The notes under the pieces were generated by a model. That model did no database searches, had not been told where the DNA came from, and saw nothing but the letters and a program-made list of their open reading frames with translations. DNA of 64,000 nucleotides from Rahnella aquatilis CIP 78.65 = ATCC 33071. GTDB taxonomy: Bacteria; Pseudomonadota; Gammaproteobacteria; Enterobacterales; Enterobacteriaceae. The DNA lies in NCBI RefSeq assembly GCF_000241955.1, contig NC_016818.1, positions 4,526,001 to 4,590,000 on the forward strand. Direction: 5' to 3'. This document shows positions 26,846-35,163 of this stretch, one piece after another. The first letter of the stretch is position 1; each line of letters opens with the position of its first letter. The position numbers and the translations under genes were made by a program.

Positions 26846-27601
26846 TCAGAATTTGAAACCCCGATGTAACGCCACAATGCCGCCAGTCAGATTGTGATAA
26901 GTCACATTTTCAAACCCTGCGTCCGCCATCATTCCTTTCAGTGTTTCCTGATCCGGATGCATACGGATTGATTCAGCCAGATACCGGTAGCTTTCAGCAT
27001 CATGCGCAACCAGCTCACCAATACGCGGTAAAATGTGGAAGGAATAGGTGTCGTAGGCTTTGCTCAGCGGTTTCAGCACCGGTTTGGAGAATTCCAGTAC
27101 CAGCAGACGACCGCCCGGCTTGAGTACGCGGAACATGGAACGCAGCGCCTTCTCTTTTTCAGTCACGTTACGCAGACCGAATGAGATGGTGATACAGTCA
27201 AAATAGTTGTCCGGGAACGGCAGGGCTTCGGCATTCGCCTGAACGTAGCTGACGTTGCCGACGATGCCAAGATTGCGCAGCTTTTCGCGGCCCATCTTCA
27301 GCATGGAATCATTGATATCCGCCAGAACGACTTCGCCTTTCTCGCCCACCAGACGGGAGAATTTAGCGGTCAGATCGCCCGTACCACCGGCCAGATCCAG
27401 CACACGTTGTCCCTGACGGACACCGCTGCAATCAATAGTGAAGCGTTTCCAGATGCGATGAATACCGAAAGACATCAGGTCATTCATCAAATCATATTTT
27501 GCCGCAACGGAATGGAAGACTTCTGCCACCATTTCCTGTTTTTCATCTTTGGCTACTGTACGAAAACCAAAATGGGTGGTTTCCGGCGTCTGCTTTTCCA
27601 T
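26846..27601 (-). CDS. ubiE: Ubiquinone/menaquinone C-methyltransferase UbiE
   Basis: SAM-dependent C-methyltransferase that acts in both ubiquinone and menaquinone synthesis. It has 251 residues, as in E. coli. SAM-binding motif I is [12 protein letters not shown], with later motifs [13 protein letters not shown] and [14 protein letters not shown]. It is the first gene of the ubiE-ubiJ-ubiB run. The 131-bp region upstream contains two small inverted repeats (ATCACCGATGGTGAT near 27669 and GATTCACGCATTGAATC near 27698) that may be regulatory. Confidence 0.97.
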   Translation of the reverse strand: MEKQTPETTHFGFRTVAKDEKQEMVAEVFHSVAAKYDLMNDLMSFGIHRIWKRFTIDCSGVRQGQRVLDLAGGTGDLTAKFSRLVGEKGEVVLADINDSMLKMGREKLRNLGIVGNVSYVQANAEALPFPDNYFDCITISFGLRNVTEKEKALRSMFRVLKPGGRLLVLEFSKPVLKPLSKAYDTYSFHILPRIGELVAHDAESYRYLAESIRMHPDQETLKGMMADAGFENVTYHNLTGGIVALHRGFKF

Positions 27602-27732
27602 TATTTATGCCTGCTTTTTCAGTCGAACTCTTGGGGAGAAGTGTATCAGAACCCGTTCGAAAGCCCCATCACCGATGGTGATTCAACATATTGCAAAGAT
27701 TCACGCATTGAATCACAAACACAGTGCAGGCC

Positions 27733-29274
27733 CTATGCCTGCTCGTGAGGCGTTAACTCATCCGGGTTACGCGTCTGTTCTTCTTCCGCATCAGAGGTAT
27801 CGGGCAGAGATGCGGTATTTTCAGGTTCATTTTCCGCTTTCGCTATTTCAGCCAGAGAAGGACTGATAGGCCGTTTAACTTCAACACCCAGCGCGCGGAA
27901 ACTTTCCACCTGCCCGATAAGATTACCACGGCCTTGCGAGAGTTTATTCATCGCGGATCGATAACTTCCCTGCGCTTTGTCGAGACTTTGCCCCATCGAC
28001 TCCATGTCATCCACAAACAGCCGCAGTTTGTCGTAAAGACGTGCCGCACGGTCGGCGATACGTTTGGCGTTCTGGCTCTGATGCTCATAGCGCCATAAGT
28101 TGCTGATAGTGCGCAGCGCCACCAGCAGGGTCGTCGGGCTGACCAGCATAATATTGTGGCGGAGCGCTTCGCTGATCAATTCAGGCTCACGGTCGATAGC
28201 CAGCAGAAAAGCGGGCTCAACGGGAATAAACATCAGCACATAATCGAGGCTGCGCAGACCAGGAAGTTGCTGGTAATCTTTACGCCCGAGCAGGCGGATA
28301 TGCCCGCGCACCGAGGCAATATGTTCATTGAGTGCCACTTCCCGCTCGCTGTCATCCTCGCTGTTGAAATAGCGCTCATACGCGACCAGCGTCATTTTGG
28401 CGTCAATCACCACGTCTTTATTCTGCGGTAACCGTACGACCACATCAGGTTGCATGCGGCTGTTGCTGTCAACCTGCACGCTGACCTGCGTCTGGTATTC
28501 ATACCCTTCGCGTAAACCGGAGGCCTCGAGCACACGACTCAGCACCACTTCCCCCCAGTTGCCCTGCGTTTTATTGTCGCCTTTCAGGGCCTTGGTCAGG
28601 TTGACGGCTTCACGCGCCATCTCCACATTCAGTTGCTGCAGATTGCGGATCTCATGCGCCAGCGTATGTCGCTCACGAGCTTCCTGCCCGAAGCTGTCCT
28701 GCACCTGACGGCGAAAACCATCCAGTTGTTCGCGCAACGGCAGCAGTAACTTGTCGAGACTTTGCTTGTTTTGTTCGTCGGCACGACGGCCATTTTGTTC
28801 GAAAATCCGGTTAGCCAGATTTTCAAACTGGCTGCTCAGGCGCTGTTCGCTGTTAATCAGCAGACGCTGCTTTTCTTCAGCCGCCATACGGGTTTCATCC
28901 AGACGGGTTGAAACCTCACGCAACTCTGCTTCCTGCGCGCTGTTGATTTCCCGCTGCGCACGCAGTTCCTGATTCAGTTGCTCACACTCGTTTTGCCAGT
29001 GAGCAAGTAGTTGTAATTTTTCCTGGCTGGCCGCCTGCAGGCTGTGCAGTTTTCGCAACTCAAGTTCAGCCTCACGCAGTTGCTGCTGGCCTGATAGCCG
29101 CTCGCTTTTGTGCGTATCATTTTCTGCTTTAACCTGTTCCAGCGATTGTTCCAGCAAACGGCGCTGCGTTTCATACTCCGTCTGCTGTTGCTGTTGTCGC
29201 AAACTGGCGATCAGCCAACCTAAGAGTAAGCCCATTAACCCCGCCCCCAGGGCAGTCAGAATGCTGATATCCAC
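27733..29274 (-). CDS. rmuC: DNA recombination protein RmuC
   Basis: Putative nuclease-fold protein that limits recombination between inverted repeats. It has 513 residues (E. coli 475). An N-terminal membrane anchor (about 5-24, ALGAGLMGLLLGWLIASLRQ) is followed by a long coiled coil to about residue 200 rich in Gln/Glu/Leu, then the conserved RmuC domain with NWGEVVLSRVLE, VVIDAKMTLVAYERY and VLMFIPVEPAF. The C-terminal tail is acidic and variable. The usual udp-rmuC-ubiE order of E. coli is kept except for a DedA-family gene between udp and rmuC. Confidence 0.95.
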   Translation of the reverse strand: MDISILTALGAGLMGLLLGWLIASLRQQQQQTEYETQRRLLEQSLEQVKAENDTHKSERLSGQQQLREAELELRKLHSLQAASQEKLQLLAHWQNECEQLNQELRAQREINSAQEAELREVSTRLDETRMAAEEKQRLLINSEQRLSSQFENLANRIFEQNGRRADEQNKQSLDKLLLPLREQLDGFRRQVQDSFGQEARERHTLAHEIRNLQQLNVEMAREAVNLTKALKGDNKTQGNWGEVVLSRVLEASGLREGYEYQTQVSVQVDSNSRMQPDVVVRLPQNKDVVIDAKMTLVAYERYFNSEDDSEREVALNEHIASVRGHIRLLGRKDYQQLPGLRSLDYVLMFIPVEPAFLLAIDREPELISEALRHNIMLVSPTTLLVALRTISNLWRYEHQSQNAKRIADRAARLYDKLRLFVDDMESMGQSLDKAQGSYRSAMNKLSQGRGNLIGQVESFRALGVEVKRPISPSLAEIAKAENEPENTASLPDTSDAEEEQTRNPDELTPHEQA

Positions 29275-29430
29275 GCGATTTCCCTCTTAAAGTCTCTTGC
29301 GGCCAAGGTAATGTCAGGCTGTATGGATGTCCAGTCTATTTTCTGTTGCATTGAGCCTTTGCGAGACGTCTTCCAAAAAGGAATTTCTCTGAATTTGCCT
29401 CTTGCGATGGTCAGCTGCCGGGAGCAGGAT

Positions 29431-29958
29431 TCAAAACCAGCGGCTCAGCCACTGAATGCCAAAAGCACCAGGCGCCAGAATGCCGAAAGCCCAGATGAGT
29501 GCCGATGTCACATTGGCAATCTGGAAATATTTTTGCGGCATACCGCAGATCCCGGCAACCAATGGCACAACAGCACGTAGCGGGCCAAAGAAGCGGCCGA
29601 TAAAAGCCCCCGGCATGCCCCATTTTTCAAAGAAAGCGTGTCCCCGAACCAACATTTGCGGATGACGGGAGAAAGGCCAGAAGTGACCAACCCGATCCTG
29701 ATAACGGGCACCAATCCAGTAAGAAAGCCAGTCGCCCAGGAAAGCGCCGGCGGCGGCAGCAGCCCAGATGGGCCAGAACGGAATACCGGTTTCGCCAATC
29801 AGCGCGCCGAGTCCCAGCAAGATAAACGTTGCCGGAAGCAGCAGAGAAAGGAATGCCAGAGACTCACCAAAGGCCAGAAAGAAAACGATCGGGGCAGCCC
29901 ATACCTGATGGGCGCGGATGAAGGTAGTGGTGTACTCAAGAAGGTCATGAACAGTCAA
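29431..29958 (-). CDS. DedA-family inner membrane protein
   Basis: A 175-residue polytopic membrane protein of the DedA/VTT (SNARE-associated) family. Family members are linked to undecaprenyl-phosphate or phospholipid recycling and to membrane-potential homeostasis. Visible motifs are FGESLAFLSLLLPATF, GAFLGDWLSYWIGARYG-like sequence, and the family signature FIGRFFGPLRAVVPLVAGICGM. It resembles the shorter E. coli member YohD more than DedA itself, but I do not assign a symbol. It is not at this site in E. coli. Confidence 0.88.
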   Translation of the reverse strand: MTVHDLLEYTTTFIRAHQVWAAPIVFFLAFGESLAFLSLLLPATFILLGLGALIGETGIPFWPIWAAAAAGAFLGDWLSYWIGARYQDRVGHFWPFSRHPQMLVRGHAFFEKWGMPGAFIGRFFGPLRAVVPLVAGICGMPQKYFQIANVTSALIWAFGILAPGAFGIQWLSRWF

Positions 29959-30053
29959 AAATGCAGTTCCTTTTGTCAGAGATCCAGGAGGACGCTCATC
30001 AATTATTTCAGATGGATTACTAACATGACCTTAACAGATCTGCTTAGCGGGGC

Positions 30054-30080
30054 AAAAAAATGGGCCGCCAGAGGCAGCCC
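30054..30080 (-). terminator. Intrinsic terminator of udp
   Basis: On the minus strand GGGCTGCC (30073-30080) pairs with GGCGGCCC (30062-30069), with one G-T wobble and a 3-nt loop. It is followed by ATTTTTTT, the U-tract (30054-30060). It lies about 40 bp after the udp stop. Confidence 0.88.
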
Positions 30081-30118
30081 GTAGATGTGGTTGTTTTAGT
30101 TTTTTAAACGCTGTGCCT

Positions 30119-30883
30119 TTATGCGATTAAACGCCTTGCTGCTTCGACAACAATCTTCACCGCATGGCTTTCGGTCTTTTTCATGGTTTCCGCATTAGGA
30201 ATTTCCTGCTGCGTGCGGTTCACGATAACACCGGCAACCATACCTGCGCGCAGGCCCTGGCTGGCACACATGGTCAGCAGAGTCGCAGATTCCATTTCGT
30301 AGTTCATGACGCCCATTTCCTGCCACTCTTTCATCGATTCTTTGAAGCGACGGACAACACGGCCGGAGTATGTGTCATAACGTTCCTGACCCGGATAGAA
30401 GGTGTCAGAAGAGGCGGTAACGCCAATGTGCGTCGCGGCACCCACGGCTTCTGCCGCTGCAACCAGCGCGGTGGTGCAGGCAAAATCGGCTACTGCAGGG
30501 AATTCCATCGGCGCAAAGTGCAGGCTCGCGCCATCAAGACGAACGGCGGCGGTGGTCACCAGCACGTCACCGACATTGATGTGTGGCTGGATCGCGCCGG
30601 TTGTGCCGACACGCAGAAAAGTGCGGATCCCCAGTTGCGCCAGTTCTTCAACGGCAATGGAGGTCGAAGGGCCACCAATACCGGTTGAGCAAACAATCAC
30701 AGATTTGCCGTCAAGTTCAGCACGCCATGAGGTAAATTCGCGGTGGGAGGCCAGACGTACCGGGTTCTCCATCAGTTTGGCAATTTTTTCTACGCGCTCA
30801 GGGTCGCCGGGCACAATCGCCAGCGTTGCGCCGTTCAAATCTTTTTTGGCCAGGCCAAGATGGAAAACTTCAGGCTGAGACAT
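30119..30883 (-). CDS. udp: Uridine phosphorylase Udp
   Basis: Phosphorolyses uridine to uracil and ribose-1-phosphate in pyrimidine salvage; a cytoplasmic hexamer. At 254 residues it matches E. coli Udp (253). The nucleoside phosphorylase-I motifs are present: [42 protein letters not shown] and [14 protein letters not shown]. The ATG at 30883 gives [11 protein letters not shown] and has GAGGAG upstream; an ATG at 30910 would add nine unmatched residues. The upstream region carries a tandem pair of CRP sites 52 bp apart. Confidence 0.97.
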   Translation of the reverse strand: MSQPEVFHLGLAKKDLNGATLAIVPGDPERVEKIAKLMENPVRLASHREFTSWRAELDGKSVIVCSTGIGGPSTSIAVEELAQLGIRTFLRVGTTGAIQPHINVGDVLVTTAAVRLDGASLHFAPMEFPAVADFACTTALVAAAEAVGAATHIGVTASSDTFYPGQERYDTYSGRVVRRFKESMKEWQEMGVMNYEMESATLLTMCASQGLRAGMVAGVIVNRTQQEIPNAETMKKTESHAVKIVVEAARRLIA

Positions 30884-30962
30884 AACAAACTCCTCGGTGT
30901 GTAAGAACATTTATTGGCAGGAGGAACACCCGGCAACTGTACTGAACATTGTGACGTTATTT

Positions 30963-31030
30963 CGTGATGGTCGTCACTATGATGTAACAACAGAAAATGC
31001 GCTTACATTTAATTTGTTATGAAAGTCACA
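30963..31030 (-). promoter_or_regulatory. Tandem CRP sites with possible CytR binding (udp promoter)
   Basis: Two sites fit TGTGA-N6-TCACA: CGTGA-N6-TCACT at 30963-30978 (8 of 10) and TGTTA-N6-TCACA at 31015-31030 (9 of 10). Their centres are 52 bp apart, the spacing typical of CRP/CytR promoters such as deoP2 and E. coli udp. Between them, on the minus strand, GTTACATC and GCGCATT resemble the CytR half-site GTTGCATT. A -41.5 CRP site would place the udp start near 30929, with TACAGT (30936-30941) as a possible -10 box. Confidence 0.75.
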
Positions 31031-31056
31031 AATTAAGGCACGAATGAGGAAATTTT

Positions 31057-31092
31057 AAGCAGGCAATCACCGCTATCGGGGATTGCCTGCTT
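31057..31092 (-). terminator. Terminator of katE
   Basis: A perfect 12-bp stem (31057-31068 with 31081-31092, AAGCAGGCAATC and complement) with a 12-nt loop. It begins 15 bp after the katE stop. The U-tract on the minus strand is weak (TTAAAATTT). It lies immediately upstream of the distal CRP site of udp. Confidence 0.75.
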
Positions 31093-31107
31093 ATAAATTA
31101 CTGTAAA

Positions 31108-33390
31108 TCAGGCAGGAACAGCATCTGCTGCCGCACTGCGCGACCAGATCCGATGTTTATGCATGTCGTCGAGGAAGGTTTTCAGTAATGCGCCTTCGGC
31201 TTTTTCGCCTTCGACAACGCCCTCTTCCGGCACTCCATCCGTCAGCCCCAGCAACGATTTGAAGCGGCGCGCATCACCGCTTAGGCCCACCACTTTCAGG
31301 TGCTTGTAGGCTTCGAGCACGTAATGCCGCGCATCACCATTCATCAGCAGTGCGTCGATATGCCCGTGCGGAACAATCACTGCATCAACGGTGATGGAAG
31401 GCGATCCGGCAAACGTGGCATCAACCGGCAGCGTGGAACCATCATCGGCAGTCACATTGCCTAAATGACTGGCCAGCAGCTTCGGATGAACGCCAGCGGC
31501 CTGAAATGCCTGTAAGGTTTCCAGAACATCCGCCGCATTCACACCTTCGCCCAGCAATATCGCGACCTGCCGCCCTTTGATCGTGCCTTTACCGCTGGCA
31601 TACAAACTCAGTGACGGATCATTTTTCAGCCCGTTAACGGGCTTCGGCGGTTTGATCTTCAGGATTTCAGCGGAAAGGGTAATGCCGAGATTTTTCGCCA
31701 CTTTCTGCGCCAGCGTCTGATCAACATGCGCCAACAGATCCACTACACGCTCGCGGATATACGGTCGCGCCACCTTTGATAATTCAAATGAGAAGGCGCC
31801 GACAATATGATCCTGCTCCGCCGGTGTCTGGCTCAGCCAGAACAGGCGCGGATGGGCATAGTATTCGGCAAATGACGGGCTGCGCTGGCGGATTTTTTCT
31901 GCATCAACCCGCTCAGGATAACTTTCAAAACCGCCGCCGGATGCTGCCGGAGGCGTTTCCCTCGGCCAGTTATTGTTGAGGGAGTTCGGCTCGTAATTCG
32001 CCGGATTCGTATCAATGTCCTGACGATGCATGCCGTCACGCTGGAAGTTATGGAAAGGACACGTCGGCCGGTTAATCGGAATTTCATGGAAATTAGGCCC
32101 GCCAAGACGGCTGATTTGCGTGTCGGTGTAAGAGAACAATCGGCCCTGTAACAGCGGATCATTGGTGAAATCGATGCCCGGCACGATGTGTCCCGGGTGG
32201 AATGCGGCCTGCTCAGTTTCGGCAAAGAAATTATCGGGATTACGGTTAAGCACCATTTTGCCGATCAGTTCTACCGGTACCAGTTTTTCAGGGATCAGCT
32301 TGGTCGGGTCGAGCAGATCGAAATCAAATTTGAACTCGTCTTCTTCGGGAATCAGCTGAACCCCCAGTTCGTATTCCGGATAATCCCCCGCTTCGATGGC
32401 TTCCCACAAATCACGGCGGTGGAAATCGGCATCTTTCCCGGCCAGTTTCTGTGCTTCATCCCATAACAGCGAGGCTTTTCCGGCCAGCGGTTTCCAGTGA
32501 AAACGGACAAAAGTGGCTTTCCCTTCTGCATTCACGAAGCGGAAGGTATGAATGCCGAAGCCTTCCATTGTGCGATAACTGCGCGGAATACCACGATCAG
32601 ACATTGCCCAGAAAACGTTATGTAGCGTTTCCGGTTGCAGGGATACGTAATCCCAGAAGGAATCGTGCGCACTCGCGCCTTGCGGGATTTCGTTGTGCGG
32701 CTCGGGTTTGACCGCATGTACAAAGTCAGGGAATTTATGGGCATCCTGAATAAAGAACACTGGCGTATTGTTACCCACCAGATCGTAAATCCCTTCATCC
32801 GTATAAAACTTGGTCGCCCAGCCGCGGATATCGCGCACGGTATCTGCCGAGCCACGGGAGCCCTGCACGGTAGAAAATCGCACAAAGACCGGTGTTTTCT
32901 GTTCGGGGTCTGAGAGGAAACTGGCTTTAGTCACGTCTTTCATACTGCGGTATGGCTGAAAATAACCGTGCGCCGCTGCACCGCGTGCATGAACGATACG
33001 TTCAGGGATGCGCTCATGGTCAAAATGAGTGATTTTTTCGCGAAGGATGAAATCTTCAAGCAGTGTCGGGCCACGGCTTCCGGCTTTCAGCGAGTTCTGA
33101 TCATCAGCAATTTTGGTGCCCTGATTGGTGGTCAGCGGCTGCTTTTCGCCGTTCTTACGGTGGCGTTCTAATGCATCAAGCTTGGCATTGGTATTTTTCG
33201 GACTCTTGGCGCTGCCGGGAGCGGTCGGTTCTTTTCCTGGCGGTGTCGGTTGTGGCGAAGGCTGATAAGCACGATCGCCCGGCGCAAGATCGCCCAGGCC
33301 TGGCTGCGAAGACTCAATGCCCGTGGCGGGGGCGCGGCTTACCGATTTGGACTCACTTTTCTGGGTCGTTTTAGCGGGTAATTTTGACAT
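31108..33390 (-). CDS. katE: Catalase HPII (KatE), large-subunit monofunctional catalase
   Basis: Splits hydrogen peroxide to water and oxygen using haem d; a stationary-phase enzyme in E. coli. From the ATG at 33390 it has 760 residues (E. coli 753). The extended Pro-rich N-terminal arm is followed by [29 protein letters not shown] (catalytic His at about 134), then [18 protein letters not shown], and the haem-ligand region [17 protein letters not shown] with the axial Tyr. The C-terminal 150 residues form the class I glutamine-amidotransferase-like domain typical of large catalases. An ATG at 33450 with AAGGA upstream would add 20 residues; the internal ATG has GAGGAG upstream and gives an N-terminus of E. 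coli-like length. E. coli has katE elsewhere. Confidence 0.95.
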   Translation of the reverse strand: MSKLPAKTTQKSESKSVSRAPATGIESSQPGLGDLAPGDRAYQPSPQPTPPGKEPTAPGSAKSPKNTNAKLDALERHRKNGEKQPLTTNQGTKIADDQNSLKAGSRGPTLLEDFILREKITHFDHERIPERIVHARGAAAHGYFQPYRSMKDVTKASFLSDPEQKTPVFVRFSTVQGSRGSADTVRDIRGWATKFYTDEGIYDLVGNNTPVFFIQDAHKFPDFVHAVKPEPHNEIPQGASAHDSFWDYVSLQPETLHNVFWAMSDRGIPRSYRTMEGFGIHTFRFVNAEGKATFVRFHWKPLAGKASLLWDEAQKLAGKDADFHRRDLWEAIEAGDYPEYELGVQLIPEEDEFKFDFDLLDPTKLIPEKLVPVELIGKMVLNRNPDNFFAETEQAAFHPGHIVPGIDFTNDPLLQGRLFSYTDTQISRLGGPNFHEIPINRPTCPFHNFQRDGMHRQDIDTNPANYEPNSLNNNWPRETPPAASGGGFESYPERVDAEKIRQRSPSFAEYYAHPRLFWLSQTPAEQDHIVGAFSFELSKVARPYIRERVVDLLAHVDQTLAQKVAKNLGITLSAEILKIKPPKPVNGLKNDPSLSLYASGKGTIKGRQVAILLGEGVNAADVLETLQAFQAAGVHPKLLASHLGNVTADDGSTLPVDATFAGSPSITVDAVIVPHGHIDALLMNGDARHYVLEAYKHLKVVGLSGDARRFKSLLGLTDGVPEEGVVEGEKAEGALLKTFLDDMHKHRIWSRSAAADAVPA

Positions 33391-33474
33391 TGAACATAGC
33401 TCCTCGACAAAGGTTTCGGGTGTTCTGTGGACGTTCTGTAAATCTTCCATGATGACTTTCCTTATTAACTTTTA

Positions 33475-33523
33475 ACTATAGAACATCTCTTGTGCCTTGC
33501 TGTTCATGCTTTCCGGCTATAGT
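33475..33523. promoter_or_regulatory. Divergent promoter region katE / dlhH
   Basis: CTATAGT occurs twice in the intergenic region: on the minus strand at 33475-33481 (facing katE) and on the plus strand at 33517-33523 (facing dlhH). It resembles the sigma-S form of the -10 box (CTATACT), and each copy is followed by A/T-rich DNA. E. coli katE depends on sigma-S. No good -35 box is seen for either. Confidence 0.45.
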
Positions 33524-33574
33524 TTTAATCCATAGCCACAGATTTTCGTATGGACACTTGCCTGGAGACCCCCA

Positions 33575-34402
33575 ATGAAAAAAGAAGAATTGCTTACCCT
33601 GAAACAGGCTCCGACCAGCTTTGCTCCTGCCGTCACTCCCGTCGCCAGCACCACAATCCACACCGATACCGACGGGCTGCATGCAGGCCAGACCACCATC
33701 CCCTCGCAGGGCGAAGATATGCCCGCCTATCTCGCCCGTCCGGAGCACTTCACGGGAAAATTGCCGATCGTGCTGGTGGTGCAGGAGATTTTTGGTGTAC
33801 ACGAACACATTCAGGATATCTGCCGCCGACTGGCGAAGCAGGGTTATCTGGCCATCGCGCCGGAGTTGTATTTCCGCCAGGGTGACCCGCGTGATTACAG
33901 CGAAATCAGTGAGCTTTTTGCCAAGCTGGTCAGCAAAGTGCCGGATCAGCAGGTACTTTCCGATCTCGACCACACCGCGCACTGGGCATCACAACATGGC
34001 GGGGACATTTCCAAATTAGGCATCACCGGTTTCTGCTGGGGCGGGCGCATTACCTGGCTGTATGCGGCGCACAATCCGCAACTGAAAGCGGGTGTGGCGT
34101 GGTACGGCAAACTGGTCGGTGATAAAACGCTGACCAGCCCGTCACAACCGGTTGATCGCGCAGCGGCGCTGGATGCACCGGTGCTGGGTTTGTATGGCGG
34201 GGAAGATTCGAGCATTCCGCTGGATACCATTGAAACCATGCGCCAGGCCATTCGCGCAGCCAATGCCACGGCGGAAATCGTGGTATATCCCGAAGCGGGC
34301 CACGCGTTTAACGCCGATTATCGCCCGAGTTACCATGCAGAAGCCGCCGCTGACGGCTGGCAACGGATGCTGGCATTCTTTGCTCAGTACGGTGTGAAGT
34401 AA
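33575..34402 (+). CDS. dlhH: Dienelactone hydrolase family protein (YsgA-like)
   Basis: An alpha/beta-hydrolase of the dienelactone hydrolase family, 275 residues; the natural substrate in enterobacteria is not known. The nucleophile is a cysteine in GFCWGG (C154). The Asp is in LYGGEDSSIP and the His in EAGHAFNADYRPSYH, completing the Cys-Asp-His triad. In E. coli the homologue (ysgA, also called dlhH) lies between udp and metE, so location agrees. The N-terminal 40 residues are variable. A terminator follows, shared with convergent fsaB. Confidence 0.9.
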   Translation: MKKEELLTLKQAPTSFAPAVTPVASTTIHTDTDGLHAGQTTIPSQGEDMPAYLARPEHFTGKLPIVLVVQEIFGVHEHIQDICRRLAKQGYLAIAPELYFRQGDPRDYSEISELFAKLVSKVPDQQVLSDLDHTAHWASQHGGDISKLGITGFCWGGRITWLYAAHNPQLKAGVAWYGKLVGDKTLTSPSQPVDRAAALDAPVLGLYGGEDSSIPLDTIETMRQAIRAANATAEIVVYPEAGHAFNADYRPSYHAEAAADGWQRMLAFFAQYGVK

Positions 34403-34441
34403 AAAGTACGCGGTGAAGTAAATTAAGGTGTGAAAAACGAC

Positions 34442-34473
34442 AAAGCCCGACAGGTTTTCCTGTCGGGCTTTTT
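34442..34473. terminator. Bidirectional terminator between dlhH and fsaB
   Basis: A perfect 13-bp stem (34442-34454 with 34459-34471, AAAGCCCGACAGG and complement) with loop TTTT and a T5 run (34469-34473). The A-rich left arm gives a short U-tract on the other strand. Confidence 0.92.
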
Positions 34474-34489
34474 ACGCAACGTTAGCCGA

Positions 34490-35152
34490 TTACAGTGACA
34501 GTTGCCCGAAGGCACCCTGCCAGTCCTGTTCAAATTTATCGACAGCCGCCTGTACGGCGGGCGCACTGATAAATTGCTCCGCTACGTCAACCGGAAGAGT
34601 GACCGACTGGCAACCTGCCAGCAGACAGGCCAGCACCTGACGCGATGTTTTAAAACTGGCGGCCAGCACTTTGGCATGCGGCGCATGCAGGGACAGCAAT
34701 TGCTGCAACTCCGTCACCATGGCAATGCCATCACCGCCCTGGGCATCCACCCGGTTCACGTAAGGCGCCACATATTCTGCACCAGCCAGCGCCGACAGCA
34801 ACCCCTGCCCGGCACCATACACCGCAGTGCCCAGCGTCGGGATTTTACGGGTACGCAGGATCTTAATCGCTGCCAGCCCGGCGGCGGTTACCGGCACTTT
34901 GACCACCAGACCCGGCACACGGGAATGCAGCAATTCAGCTTCTTCCACCATCTGCTCAGTTTGATTCGCCAGCACCTGTGCAAACAGTTTCCCTTCACCC
35001 CCTAATGCATCACGAAGCGCGGGCAAGACCTCCCACAGGGAAGTGTGCGATGTAGCGACAATGCTCGGATTAGTGGTCACGCCCTGCAACGGCAAAATCC
35101 GCGATAAACGTTTTACTGCACTGATATCAGCCGTATCCAGATAAAGTTCCAT
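34490..35152 (-). CDS. fsaB: Fructose-6-phosphate aldolase FsaB-type
   Basis: Class I aldolase that reversibly splits fructose-6-phosphate into dihydroxyacetone and glyceraldehyde-3-phosphate. It is 220 residues, the length of E. coli FsaA/FsaB, with the Schiff-base lysine at K85 in [12 protein letters not shown]. The N-terminus MELYLDTAD and GVTTNPSIV are typical. It lies 11 bp after ptsA on the same strand, as in the E. coli ptsA-fsaB-gldA operon, so FsaB is a better name than FsaA. The third gene, gldA, is missing here. Confidence 0.94.
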   Translation of the reverse strand: MELYLDTADISAVKRLSRILPLQGVTTNPSIVATSHTSLWEVLPALRDALGGEGKLFAQVLANQTEQMVEEAELLHSRVPGLVVKVPVTAAGLAAIKILRTRKIPTLGTAVYGAGQGLLSALAGAEYVAPYVNRVDAQGGDGIAMVTELQQLLSLHAPHAKVLAASFKTSRQVLACLLAGCQSVTLPVDVAEQFISAPAVQAAVDKFEQDWQGAFGQLSL

Positions 35153-35163
35153 ACCCTCTCCTG

